Below, in pieces: positions 8,631-17,040 of a stretch of DNA of 28,513 nt. How positions within the stretch are numbered: position 1 is the stretch's first letter; each line of letters opens with the position of its first letter. Origin of the DNA: an uncultured Lachnospiraceae bacterium (GTDB lineage: Bacteria > Bacillota > Clostridia > Lachnospirales > Lachnospiraceae); contig CALFCS010000095.1 of assembly GCA_937950565.1 (NCBI GenBank), positions 1-28,513 of the forward strand. The letters are read 5' to 3'. The notes under the pieces were generated by a model. It was not told the origin of the DNA. It ran no database searches and was given only the letters and a program-made list of their open reading frames with translations. Position numbers and translations under genes: made by a program.

Positions 8631-9479
8631 ATGGCAATTCAATTTATTATTGACTCTTCTTCCGACATCTCACCGGAAGAAGCAAAGGAACTTGGCGTAA
8701 TACTCCTTCCCCTTACAGTACGTTTCGGAACAAAAGAATTTGAAGATTCTGTTACACTGACGCATCAGGAGTTTTATGAGAAATTAATTGAAAGCGATGA
8801 ACTTCCTTCCACCTCCCAACTCACCCCGGTTACCTATTCAGATATGTTTGAACAGGTAGTCTCAGCGGGTGACACTGCAATTGTCATCGCACTCTCATCC
8901 AGGCTCTCCGGCACTTACCAGAGTGCTGTTATCGCGGCACAGGACTATAAAGATAAGATTTTCATTGTAGACAGTGAAAATGTATGCGTTGGCGAACGGA
9001 TTCTGATTCAGAGAGCACTTACCCTGCGCGGGGAAGGACTTTCCGCAGAAGAAATTGTCAGCAGGCTCAACGAAGAGAAAAAACACATCCATGTGCTTGC
9101 CCTGCTCGACACATTAGAATATTTAAAAAAAGGCGGCCGGATTTCATCCGCAACAGCTTTCGCCGGCGGGATTCTATCTATCAAGCCAGTTGTATCCGTC
9201 ACCAATGGAGAGGTTTCTCTTATCGGAAAAGCCCGCGGCTCTAAAAATGGGAACAATCTGCTGCGGGAACTCGTCACAAAAAGTGGCGGGATTAATTTTG
9301 ATAAACCATTTGCGTTAGCATACAGTGGACTAACTGACACATTGCTGAAAAAATATATCAAAGACAGCGCAGAACTCTGGCAGGGAAAAACAGATAGCCT
9401 TCCCATTTCCACCGTAGGCTGTATCATCGGAACCCATGTAGGCCCCGGCGCCATTGCAATTGCCTTTTTTGAAAATTAA
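8631..9479 (+). CDS. DegV family (FakB-like) fatty-acid-binding protein
   Basis: The 282 residues cover a complete DegV fold: N-terminal IIDSSSDIS, the conserved PSTSQLTP near 59-66, the SSRLSGTYQSA segment near 89-99 and the GGRIS motif in the middle. DegV/FakB proteins bind a fatty acid and present it to the kinase FakA for phosphorylation; no fakA is in the window. It is the last gene of the marR operon. The context of an alcohol and an aldehyde dehydrogenase suggests, as inference only, that the operon feeds fatty acids made from fatty alcohols or aldehydes to this carrier. The ribosome site is GAAAGGA, with a spacing of about 11 nt. Confidence 0.9.
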   Translation: MAIQFIIDSSSDISPEEAKELGVILLPLTVRFGTKEFEDSVTLTHQEFYEKLIESDELPSTSQLTPVTYSDMFEQVVSAGDTAIVIALSSRLSGTYQSAVIAAQDYKDKIFIVDSENVCVGERILIQRALTLRGEGLSAEEIVSRLNEEKKHIHVLALLDTLEYLKKGGRISSATAFAGGILSIKPVVSVTNGEVSLIGKARGSKNGNNLLRELVTKSGGINFDKPFALAYSGLTDTLLKKYIKDSAELWQGKTDSLPISTVGCIIGTHVGPGAIAIAFFEN

Positions 9480-9489
9480 AATAAATCGA

Positions 9490-9510
9490 CAGCCGCCTTT
9501 CTGGCGGCTG
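9490..9510. terminator. Hairpin terminator between convergent degV and tfoX-like genes
   Basis: CAGCCGCC (9490-9497), a 5-nt loop, and GGCGGCTG (9503-9510) form a perfect 8-bp GC-rich stem. On the minus strand it is followed by a U-rich tract with few interruptions, so it should stop the jet/tfoX-like transcript. On the plus strand the downstream sequence is less U-rich, so termination of degV may be weaker. Confidence 0.8.
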
Positions 9511-9514
9511 CGCC

Positions 9515-9841
9515 CTATTTCTTCTTTGCTTTCTTCGGCTTTGGCTCAGGAAGTTCCGCACAAGTTCTTATTACAAATTCTGTCAGCCATTCCTGATTGT
9601 CAATATCTTCAATCAAAAAATATGGTTTTGCGCCCTCATATGGTGGTTCACACGGCAGTTCAGGCGCCATCTCCTTTCCTGCCTCTGTTATTTTCACAAA
9701 AAACTGATCATCGCAAATCAAGGCAAATATCTTGCCATTGCAGTACATTCCATACTCTCCGAACATCTTGCGGTAAGTAATCATCCCTGCGCCTGAAAGC
9801 TGATCTGCTACATATTGTACAAATTCCGGTTTACTTGCCAT
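9515..9841 (-). CDS. TfoX N-terminal-domain protein
   Basis: The product is 108 residues when started at ATG 9841, which has GGAGAGG 5 nt upstream; an in-frame ATG at 9862 is disfavoured because the ribosome site lies after it. It is a single TfoX_N domain: AGMITYRKMFGEYGMYCNGKIFALICDD, then GAKPYFLIEDIDN, ending in a basic Lys-rich tail. In gamma-proteobacteria TfoX/Sxy is a competence regulator, but stand-alone N-domain proteins in Clostridia have no established role. It lies 49 nt downstream of jetC on the same strand, in the position where a jetD gene would be expected, and may share the jet transcript. Family assignment is firm; function is not. Confidence 0.82.
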   Translation of the reverse strand: MASKPEFVQYVADQLSGAGMITYRKMFGEYGMYCNGKIFALICDDQFFVKITEAGKEMAPELPCEPPYEGAKPYFLIEDIDNQEWLTEFVIRTCAELPEPKPKKAKKK

Positions 9842-9846
9842 TTTCA

Positions 9847-9853
9847 CCTCTCC
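9847..9853 (-). promoter_or_regulatory. Ribosome binding site deciding the tfoX-like start
   Basis: GGAGAGG on the minus strand lies 5 nt before ATG 9841 and downstream of the alternative ATG at 9862, so it selects the shorter 108-residue product. Confidence 0.8.
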
Positions 9854-9890
9854 TATCATCATATAAATTTAATGTCTTAATATACCATGT

Positions 9891-12800
9891 TTATGTCATT
9901 TCAAGAAATTTTCCTTTATCAATATGCATCATGGAAATCTGATTCTGGTATCTGCGGAATCCATATACACTGTCCACATTACGGATTAATGACTGCAGCC
10001 TTTCATCCGGCACGCAGACAATCAACTGCAGTTCCAGCTCCCTTGCATACCGCAGACACACTTCGCTGCGCTCCTTGTCCATCTTGGAAAATGCCTCATC
10101 CAAAAGCACAAGCCGAATCTTAGAATCCCGGTTGCCCTGCTGCATATAAAGCATGGCAAACCCGGCAAGAAGCGCTACATATTTCGGATTCTGCCCCTCG
10201 CCTCCGGAATCCCTTCCTGCCATATCATCGACTGCATTTTTCTTTATATTGCCCTGTTCATCTTCTACCTGCTCATACATACTGAAGGTAAGATAATTCC
10301 GGTAATCTGCATACTTCTCCATTTCCTGCTTGTGAAGTGTCCGCTTCTGTCCATCCTCATCTCTTGGCGGCATAAATTTCTCTGTAAGTCTCTGAATCTG
10401 CTGTTCATATTTCTGGTAGAATTCATCTTCCCCAATACTCAGCTGTCCGTCAAACCCATCATTATCCAACACCTTACTATCAAGCTCCTGTGCCATCAGC
10501 ATTTCATAAAACTGTCCATTTTCATTATCTGCCGGAAGAATGTCAATCTGGTATGTGCTGTCTGAAAACCGGATTTTCGACAACATCCGGTTAATCTCTC
10601 TTTTGTGGCGGTAAGCGGCTTTAATTTCACCGTGAATCGTCGCAATTACATTTTCCCGGAGGGAATGATAGACAAGACGATACTGCTTCTCAAACTCTTC
10701 TTTATACTTTGGCTCAAAATCCTTTCTAAGCTGCTCCAGAACCTTATCATAAACATCGTTTTCACGCTCCACCCCGGTAAATCCATACGCCGGATACTCC
10801 CGGTTAAACTGACTGCGTGCAAGAGCTCTTGCCCCTTCCGCCTCTTCCTCCTGTTTTCCAAGTGTTTCCAGAAGATGATTCTGCGTCCTGCGGTAAGCGG
10901 CCTCTGTCTGTGTTCTCAGATTCTCTTTCACCTCTGCAAGCAAATCTTCATTTACAACAAACCCTTCCTGCAGGTACCAAAGCTTCTCCCGGAAATCCCG
11001 CAGCTCTTTTTCTGCGCCTCTCTTATCGCCCTCTCGCCTGATGCGCTCCCGGTTCACTTTTTCCAAATCTTCTTCCAGCGCCCGGAGTGCATCTTCCAGT
11101 GTCTTCCTTCGTTCTTTCAACTGCGCCGTAAGCGTTCCGTCCTCTAGTTTCTTCAGCTCCTGACGAAGCTGCTCCTGCCTTTCCAGATATTCCTCCAATT
11201 CTCCTGCTGCCCGTGACAGCTTCACAAGCTGTTCCGGATTCTGGTTTAACTGCTCAAATTTCTGCGCCTGATTCAGTGTACTGTGCAGCTGCTCGTCTGA
11301 AATCTTCATTTCCTGCAGCCTGTATATTTCATCCTCCAGCTCTTTGAGTTTTGCCTTGGACACCTTTGTTCCAATGCAGGCATAACGGTTATAATCATTT
11401 TCACGCAAGTGCCGGAAAATATAGCTGCTGTAAGAATAACAGTCAGGGGTCACCCCGTCCCGGAATTCACGAAGTTCTTCCACAGTCTCACACTTGTATA
11501 TTCTTCCAAGATATCGTTTTAAACACAAATCCACATATGGCTCCGCCGCACCAACACACTCATACAATGTTCCTGCTTCTGCATGCGGATTATCCCGTTT
11601 TATTGCTGCAGTATTGATTAATTCCACCTCTTCATAATCTTTACGCTTCATCCGGCGGAATATTTTTGCTGCATCCAGTGCATATTCCGGCGCCGTAATC
11701 AGGCTGTGCTTAATCCGTCCAAGCCTTCCCTCAATAGCATTCTTCCATTTTTCATCCGTAATATCAAATAAATCTGCAAAAATCTCCACATGAATCGTTC
11801 TTCCATACTGGCTGCTCAGCTCACTTTGAAGCTGTGCTCTTGCACTTTTCAGCTCTTTCCGATACGGCTTACGGTCATTTTTCAAATCCTCTGCCATATC
11901 CTGTTTTTCTATCAGCTCAGCTGTCACTTTACGAATGTGTTCTTCCAGTTCCCGTCGTTCTTCCTCAATACTTTTCATCGCATTCTGGATTCCGCGTTTC
12001 AATTTTTCCAGAATTTCTTTGGACACCTGTCCTCCCAGCACTTCTTCCAGACACTGCAGAGTCGGATTACTGACATATCCACTAATATCATCATCCGCTT
12101 CCCACTTTCTCAGTCCATTTAAAATCTCCCGCCACTGTCTGGAATTATCCGCCAAAAGCCCTGCAGTCGCCGACAACTCCTCCAGTTCTTTTTTCTTTCT
12201 GCCATAATCACTGCTTCCAAGCTCCACCTTCACCTGAATCAGCTCATCTGTCTTTTCCTTCTTGTCCGCATCCAAAGTATTCCATTTTATTTTCAGTTCA
12301 TCAATGCCTGCACAAATCCCTGCCAAATCTTCTTCTTTTGCCCGAATTCTTGTCTTGCAGTCCTCAATGTCTATCATTTTCAGAACTGTTTCAACATGCA
12401 CCTTATCTGCCCGTATATTTGTCAGCTCCTGATTAAACTTTTGAATCTCATCCAGAATCTGGATCCGTTTTTCCAAATCGTCTACACGCTCTTTAATCTC
12501 CCGGTAAGCGCCAAGCTGGTCACTGATTGCAGACACCGTATCTTCCTCACTTTTCGGAAACATATAGTCCTTTATAAACTGTCCCGTTCCGCTGCTCATC
12601 CGAAGGGCAATCGCACTTTTTTCCATTGTCATAAAACGTCCCGCATTGATGTAACCGAAAATCACCTCATACAGTGTATTCAGATATGCCTCTTTGGAAG
12701 GATAAATGCGGTTCACATCTACACGTCCCCGGTTATCCTCTGAGCGTTTCCGCGCTTCAATCAAATCTTTTAGCCTTCCCATTGTGTATGGTGTATCATC

Positions 12801-13238
12801 CTCTGTCAGATACTCGTCCTCCGGCATCCGTCCGCAATGGCTGAAAAAGCAATATTTATTCAGATTTGAATCATTCTTTCCAACTTCAAACAGTGCCCCG
12901 ATGCAGGTTGTAAGCCCGGTTCCCGTATCTGCAATCTCCAGTACGATCTGGGAACAGAAATCCTGGTTTTCCCGATTGAAAGAACCATCCTTCTGGGCTC
13001 CCCGCAGATAGCTCAGCACACTTCGTTTATTTCTTGTATCATCTGCCGCACGGTTAAGAAACGCAGATGCTACACTTCCGTAAAGGACAACCTGGATTGC
13101 ATCCATTACCGTAGATTTTCCCGAACCACTCTTTCCACTGAACAGATTCACATACTCATGGAATTCCATCATTTTATGGCTGATTCCTCCCCAGTTGTTA
13201 ATCAGCATCCGTGAAAAAATTTTCTTGGGCTGTTTCAT
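9891..13238 (-). CDS. jetC: JetC: SMC-like ATPase of a Wadjet/MksBEF-type complex
   Basis: This is a 1115-residue SMC-like ATPase. Walker A is GKSGSGKST at residues 35-43. Two long Glu/Lys/Arg-rich coiled coils (about 240-470 and 650-830) flank a globular hinge containing HVEIFADLF and NDYNRYACIG. The C-terminal half-site has signature SGGEGQ at 1011-1016, Walker B LVLLDEAF with D1047/E1048, and a SKMD D-loop, so a full ATPase head can form. By analogy with Wadjet and MksB it would load on DNA with JetA and JetB and extrude loops, with a partner nuclease cutting small circles. Start ATG 13238 is preferred over 13277 because GAGGAG lies 10 nt upstream; it overlaps jetB by 41 nt. No jetD follows. 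MukB or SbcC identity is less likely given the DUF4194 neighbour. Confidence 0.88.
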   Translation of the reverse strand: MKQPKKIFSRMLINNWGGISHKMMEFHEYVNLFSGKSGSGKSTVMDAIQVVLYGSVASAFLNRAADDTRNKRSVLSYLRGAQKDGSFNRENQDFCSQIVLEIADTGTGLTTCIGALFEVGKNDSNLNKYCFFSHCGRMPEDEYLTEDDTPYTMGRLKDLIEARKRSEDNRGRVDVNRIYPSKEAYLNTLYEVIFGYINAGRFMTMEKSAIALRMSSGTGQFIKDYMFPKSEEDTVSAISDQLGAYREIKERVDDLEKRIQILDEIQKFNQELTNIRADKVHVETVLKMIDIEDCKTRIRAKEEDLAGICAGIDELKIKWNTLDADKKEKTDELIQVKVELGSSDYGRKKKELEELSATAGLLADNSRQWREILNGLRKWEADDDISGYVSNPTLQCLEEVLGGQVSKEILEKLKRGIQNAMKSIEEERRELEEHIRKVTAELIEKQDMAEDLKNDRKPYRKELKSARAQLQSELSSQYGRTIHVEIFADLFDITDEKWKNAIEGRLGRIKHSLITAPEYALDAAKIFRRMKRKDYEEVELINTAAIKRDNPHAEAGTLYECVGAAEPYVDLCLKRYLGRIYKCETVEELREFRDGVTPDCYSYSSYIFRHLRENDYNRYACIGTKVSKAKLKELEDEIYRLQEMKISDEQLHSTLNQAQKFEQLNQNPEQLVKLSRAAGELEEYLERQEQLRQELKKLEDGTLTAQLKERRKTLEDALRALEEDLEKVNRERIRREGDKRGAEKELRDFREKLWYLQEGFVVNEDLLAEVKENLRTQTEAAYRRTQNHLLETLGKQEEEAEGARALARSQFNREYPAYGFTGVERENDVYDKVLEQLRKDFEPKYKEEFEKQYRLVYHSLRENVIATIHGEIKAAYRHKREINRMLSKIRFSDSTYQIDILPADNENGQFYEMLMAQELDSKVLDNDGFDGQLSIGEDEFYQKYEQQIQRLTEKFMPPRDEDGQKRTLHKQEMEKYADYRNYLTFSMYEQVEDEQGNIKKNAVDDMAGRDSGGEGQNPKYVALLAGFAMLYMQQGNRDSKIRLVLLDEAFSKMDKERSEVCLRYARELELQLIVCVPDERLQSLIRNVDSVYGFRRYQNQISMMHIDKGKFLEMT

Positions 13239-13833
13239 TTTCCTGCGTCTCCTCTCTGTATTCTTCCAGCAATTCATTTATATCCGAAGCACTCACATAG
13301 AGATTAATCGTACTATACAGATAAATCGGTGTTTTATCTTCCACATCCCGCACAGCCTGCGGCAGTTCAATCATCTGATGTTTTACCATAAGATACAGGG
13401 CTTCCCGCCATTCCGACACGGTAAGCTTCCGTGGAAGAAGATTCGTATTTTTACCATAGATTCTGATTTCCTCCAGGTTCGTCACGGTCGCATTTAATCC
13501 TTCTCCCAGAATTTTGTCCCGGTAAATCATCTTCACCAGCAGGACAATAATCGTCGTTGTCAGACTCATTTTTTCTATTTCCACGCCCTCTCCTGTCAAG
13601 CGGAAAATATGCTCCTGAGAGTCATGGATGAGTTCGCATCCCAAAACCGAGAGATAGTCTTCGATAAACCCTTTATGTCTCAGGCAGATTTCATAATCCG
13701 GATTATCCCGTGGCGCTAAAGTAACCGGGTCATAACGTAGCTGCACAATACAAGTCTGCCGAAATAATTTTGAAATTGTCTTTTTCAGATTTTCCGCCTC
13801 TGTCACGGATAATTCTTCCATATATGCAACCAT
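13198..13833 (-). CDS. jetB: JetB: DUF4194 family subunit (MksE-like)
   Basis: The protein has 211 residues, a normal length for DUF4194/JetB. These proteins are winged-helix (kite) subunits that, with JetA and JetC, form the condensin-like complex. Visible traits include the paired region FRQTCIVQLRYDP followed by NPDYEICLRHKGFIEDYLSVLGCEL, a hydrophobic helix SLTTTIIVLLVKMIY, and a winged-helix-like C-terminal half with TVSEWREALYLMVKHQMIELP. The ribosome site AAGGAG stands 9 nt before ATG 13833, which is 16 nt after the jetA stop. The 3' end overlaps jetC, so the subunits are probably translated in a coupled way. Confidence 0.83.
   Translation of the reverse strand: MVAYMEELSVTEAENLKKTISKLFRQTCIVQLRYDPVTLAPRDNPDYEICLRHKGFIEDYLSVLGCELIHDSQEHIFRLTGEGVEIEKMSLTTTIIVLLVKMIYRDKILGEGLNATVTNLEEIRIYGKNTNLLPRKLTVSEWREALYLMVKHQMIELPQAVRDVEDKTPIYLYSTINLYVSASDINELLEEYREETQENETAQENFFTDAD
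13249..13254 (-). promoter_or_regulatory. Ribosome binding site for jetC inside jetB
   Basis: GAGGAG on the minus strand lies 10 nt before ATG 13238 and within the last codons of jetB. It supports the internal start at 13238 over the upstream ATG 13277. Confidence 0.55.
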
Positions 13834-13849
13834 TGCTCTGCTCCTTTTT

Positions 13850-15190
13850 CTATTCCTCTATTGTAAGTTTTGAAAAATGAAACCCTTCTTTACTTTCTAA
13901 CTCTCTTCCTACAGAAATCACTTTTCCATTATCTGCAATCTCAGTTGCCTCCTGCCATACAAAAAACAGCTTTTCCAGATCTTCCATGGATTTTACGGTA
14001 TCCTCTGTCACATGGAATCTGCCATCCTGTACATTTTTCCTGTAAAATTCTGCAATTTCCTTCCTCGTATAAAGTGGCTTTAATACAAATTCGTCCAGCT
14101 CTTTGGGATTCCCACTGTCCTCCCGTACAATCCGCTGGGGTGCAAATACTTCTTTTTCTGTCTCCCGGTGACGAAACAGACTTTGCTCTGTCATCACATG
14201 AAACCGTTCCGTAAGCTGCATTTTTTCTGACAGCTTTTCCAGTATTTCCTCTTTCTTTTTACTCTGGTTCAAAAGATTTGCCAGCGCAGCAGTCCGGTCC
14301 TCTTCCGCAGCGCCTTCCAGAAGAATATAACGGATTCTCGCCGCCGCCCGGCTGGCAAAGATCGTCTTCTGTTCAATCAGTTTATTATATCTTCTTTCTA
14401 TAGCATCAAACTCACGCTCGATCAGATAAATAATATCCTCCGCCTCTTCGCACAACGCAGGCTCCTGCTGTCTTCTGCTCTCATTCTCACTCAGATTCAG
14501 CTCTATCAGTTCTTTGACCGCTTCCTTATATCGGTAAAAACTATCCGTTGTTGTAAGAATCGCATATTTTTTGCTATCACTGTTATTCATTTCCCTTACC
14601 AGAACTTCCTGAATTCCCAGAAAGCTTTTCTGCCTGGATAGCTCATCAAAATATTCCCGCATCCCTTCCTGCATATTGGAAAGCATCTGCTGTAACGACC
14701 GTGACACCGAAAGCGCACTTTTCAAAATCTCATTATTTTTCTCCCTGTCTGCGCTGTATGTGTACAAATAGCTGTATATCGCCAGCACACTTTCTCTCTC
14801 TTTTGTGCTGTCCTCACTGTATAAACGCTGAAACAATTCCACATACAGACGGCTGTATTCCGGGAAAGAAACTACATAACTATCCAGCGTTTCATCATAA
14901 TCACGTCTAAGCCAGCCCCAGTTTTCCAGATTTCTCAGACATACAGACGCCATATTTGCTCTTGTCAGAAGTTCCCCCTCTTCATCAAACTGCTCCTCAC
15001 TCCAGTCCAACATCTCTGCCGCTATCCGTTCATTCATAATGATGTGACATTCCCGCTCGGTCAGTCCAAGCAAGGAATATGACCTTCCGGATTCCTGGTA
15101 GATTGCCACAAGAAACTGCTGATAGTAATCCATATATTTACTTGAAAAAAGCTTATAAAATGTTTTTGGAATTTTGCTGACCAAATTCAT
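13850..15190 (-). CDS. jetA: JetA: DUF5716-type kleisin-like subunit
   Basis: The product is 446 residues, starting at ATG 15190, which has AAGGAGAT just upstream; the in-frame ATG at 15259 has no good ribosome site. It is almost entirely alpha-helical by composition, with an N-terminal helical domain (IPKTFYKLFSSKYMDYYQQF), a winged-helix-like segment (MASVCLRNLENWGWLRRDYDE) and long charged helices in the second half (about 240-350), as expected for the kleisin-type JetA/MksF subunit. The order JetA-JetB-JetC, the lengths and the overall character match Wadjet type II, whose JetA is DUF5716. The family call rests on memory of that arrangement plus the DUF4194 and JetC neighbours. Upstream is the permease gene, 61 nt away. 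Confidence 0.75.
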   Translation of the reverse strand: MNLVSKIPKTFYKLFSSKYMDYYQQFLVAIYQESGRSYSLLGLTERECHIIMNERIAAEMLDWSEEQFDEEGELLTRANMASVCLRNLENWGWLRRDYDETLDSYVVSFPEYSRLYVELFQRLYSEDSTKERESVLAIYSYLYTYSADREKNNEILKSALSVSRSLQQMLSNMQEGMREYFDELSRQKSFLGIQEVLVREMNNSDSKKYAILTTTDSFYRYKEAVKELIELNLSENESRRQQEPALCEEAEDIIYLIEREFDAIERRYNKLIEQKTIFASRAAARIRYILLEGAAEEDRTAALANLLNQSKKKEEILEKLSEKMQLTERFHVMTEQSLFRHRETEKEVFAPQRIVREDSGNPKELDEFVLKPLYTRKEIAEFYRKNVQDGRFHVTEDTVKSMEDLEKLFFVWQEATEIADNGKVISVGRELESKEGFHFSKLTIEE

Positions 15191-15194
15191 AGGT

Positions 15195-15202
15195 ATCTCC
15201 TT
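15195..15202 (-). promoter_or_regulatory. Ribosome binding site deciding the jetA start
   Basis: AAGGAGAT on the minus strand ends 4 nt before ATG 15190. It makes the 446-residue form much more likely than the form starting at 15259, where only a weak CAGG precedes the ATG. Confidence 0.75.
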
Positions 15203-15251
15203 AAAAGATTGGATATCCGTCCATTTTTCATGCCCAAAATTTCTCTGCCTG

Positions 15252-16403
15252 TTATTCATCCTGTCTGCGGAGACTCATAATGCCCTCAACTAAAATCTTC
15301 ACATCTACCAATATATAACCAAATGCACCTGCTTTATAAAGATTAATGACAATCAGTCCTACCGGCACTGCGAAAATCATTCCAAACACTCCGCCGATCT
15401 TATAACCAATATATAGGAGCACCAGTGTAATGAGCGGGTTAAGTCCCATACTGTCCCCTACAAGCTTCGGCTGGATAACCTGACGGACAAGCTGTGTAAC
15501 GCCATACAGAATAATCAGCCCGACCATCATCTTATAATCTCCGACCATAAATTTATAAACTGCCCACGGAATTAAGGCTGTCCCGGTTCCAAAAAACGGA
15601 AGAAAATCCAAAAATGCAATCAATAATGCAAAAACAAAACTAAAGTGTACACCAAGAATTAAAAAGCCGACTGTCAATATCAGGAACACAACCGCCATAA
15701 TCTTTAACTGCGCCTTAAAATATCCGCCCACTGCATATTTCAAATTATCCATAACCATAGTCATACGCTTAACGATTGGCTCCGGCGCAGCCTTTTTTGC
15801 CCACTCAAGCACTTCCTCACGCTCTGCGATAAAGAAATAAGAAGAAATAATCGTCACAATTGTGGAAATCAGCATGGACGGAATCCCCTTCGCGGCTCTC
15901 CCTGCCACACTGATGGTCGGCTCACTGATTTTACTAATCAGCTTACCTGCCGTCTGGTCCAGATTATCTACCAGTGCATACCATCCTTCCTGAATCCCGG
16001 AGGGAAGCATTGCGAAAATTCCCGCCATATTTTTTCCAATCTCATCTAATCCATGCTCAATATCTTCATACATTTCCGGCAGATTTTCAAGCAGGGACTT
16101 CATTTCTCCCCATAACCTGCTTCCTGCAAAATAAAAAAGAAAAATCAATGCCGCAAGCACTCCGATAACAATCAGGACCGAACCAAGTTTTTTGGTTATT
16201 TTCAGCCGTTTTTCCAGCCAGTTTACTACCGGACTTGCAATGGCTGAAATCAGCCATCCGATTACAAATGGCATAAAGAAAATTAGAAATTTAAACCCTG
16301 CAACCAGGAAAAGTACTGTCGCCAGCAGACTGAATATAAGACTTACAATTACTTTCCAATACGGTCTGTTGTCCTGGACCATCGCTTTATAATTCTGTTC
16401 CAT
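15252..16403 (-). CDS. AI-2E family (PerM-type) membrane permease
   Basis: The protein has 383 residues with about 7-8 hydrophobic segments: two close together at 17-60, one near 67-88, one near 170-190, and a cluster from about 228 to 365. A soluble stretch at about 90-165 is predicted, by likeness to the family, to sit outside the core. The family motif region near LDFLPFFGTGTALIPW (about 265-280) is clear. Members include the AI-2 exporter TqsA, the Na+/H+ antiporters of the UPF0118 group and the sporulation protein YtvI; the substrate here cannot be inferred. It overlaps the 3' end of yihA by 17 nt, so the two are likely translationally coupled. Confidence 0.88.
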   Translation of the reverse strand: MEQNYKAMVQDNRPYWKVIVSLIFSLLATVLFLVAGFKFLIFFMPFVIGWLISAIASPVVNWLEKRLKITKKLGSVLIVIGVLAALIFLFYFAGSRLWGEMKSLLENLPEMYEDIEHGLDEIGKNMAGIFAMLPSGIQEGWYALVDNLDQTAGKLISKISEPTISVAGRAAKGIPSMLISTIVTIISSYFFIAEREEVLEWAKKAAPEPIVKRMTMVMDNLKYAVGGYFKAQLKIMAVVFLILTVGFLILGVHFSFVFALLIAFLDFLPFFGTGTALIPWAVYKFMVGDYKMMVGLIILYGVTQLVRQVIQPKLVGDSMGLNPLITLVLLYIGYKIGGVFGMIFAVPVGLIVINLYKAGAFGYILVDVKILVEGIMSLRRQDE

Positions 16404-17007
16404 CCTGCATTCCCTCTTCCTTCTCCAGATACTCTGTCTCGATTAGTTCCCAGATTTCATCCCTTCCCTGCTTGGTGACTGCCGAGAATGGAATTACGGT
16501 TGTACCTGGCAAAACTCCCAGGCCCTGCCGCACCGCCTTTAACTGCTTTGCCGTCTGGCTTCTCTTAATCTTGTCCAGTTTTGTAGCTATAATAACCGGC
16601 TGATATCCTTGTGCTACAATCCATTCATACATCATGCGGTCATTTGCAGACGGGTCATGGCGGATATCAATTAAAAGGAATACTGCCTTCAGCTGTCTGG
16701 AGCCGTGAAGATATCTTTCGATCAGCTTTCCCCACTCCTTTTTCTCTTTTTCCGATACTTTGGCATAACCATATCCCGGCAAATCTACCAGATACATTTC
16801 CTCATTAATATTATAAAAATTAATCGTCTGTGTTTTACCCGGAGTCGCTGAAATACGGGCATATGACTTCCGGTTCATAAGCGCATTAATCAGAGAAGAC
16901 TTTCCTACATTTGATTTTCCGGCAAATGCAACCTCTGCAAGCTTATTGTCCGGCAGTTTACTTGTAATTCCACATACAGTTTCCAAATTAATATTTTTAA
17001 TAATCAT
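16387..17007 (-). CDS. yihA: Ribosome-biogenesis GTPase YihA/YsxC/EngB
   Basis: The protein has 206 residues and all GTPase motifs: G1 GKSNVGKS at 30-37, G3 DLPG at 75-78, G4 TKLD at 142-145 and G5 SA at 175-176, plus the family-typical SATPGKTQTINFY switch region. EngB-type GTPases act late in assembly of the 50S subunit and are essential in Bacillus. It lies 33 nt downstream of lon, the same order as in Bacillus and many Clostridia. The ribosome site is GGGGAAGAG. Confidence 0.96.
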   Translation of the reverse strand: MIIKNINLETVCGITSKLPDNKLAEVAFAGKSNVGKSSLINALMNRKSYARISATPGKTQTINFYNINEEMYLVDLPGYGYAKVSEKEKKEWGKLIERYLHGSRQLKAVFLLIDIRHDPSANDRMMYEWIVAQGYQPVIIATKLDKIKRSQTAKQLKAVRQGLGVLPGTTVIPFSAVTKQGRDEIWELIETEYLEKEEGMQDGTEL

Positions 17008-17040
17008 GTCTCTTCCCCGCCTGTTTTCTTGTTTTCTTAT

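Noticed and set aside
10605..11147. Plus-strand open frame of 180 codons, rich in Leu, Phe and Cys
   Set aside because: It is antisense to the jetC coiled coil, and its composition is that expected from the complement of Glu/Lys/Leu-rich codons.
9891..13238. Identification of the large ATPase as SbcC, RecN or MukB
   Set aside because: The DUF4194 and DUF5716-type partner genes and the SGGEGQ signature fit JetC/MksB better, and no SbcD-like nuclease is adjacent.
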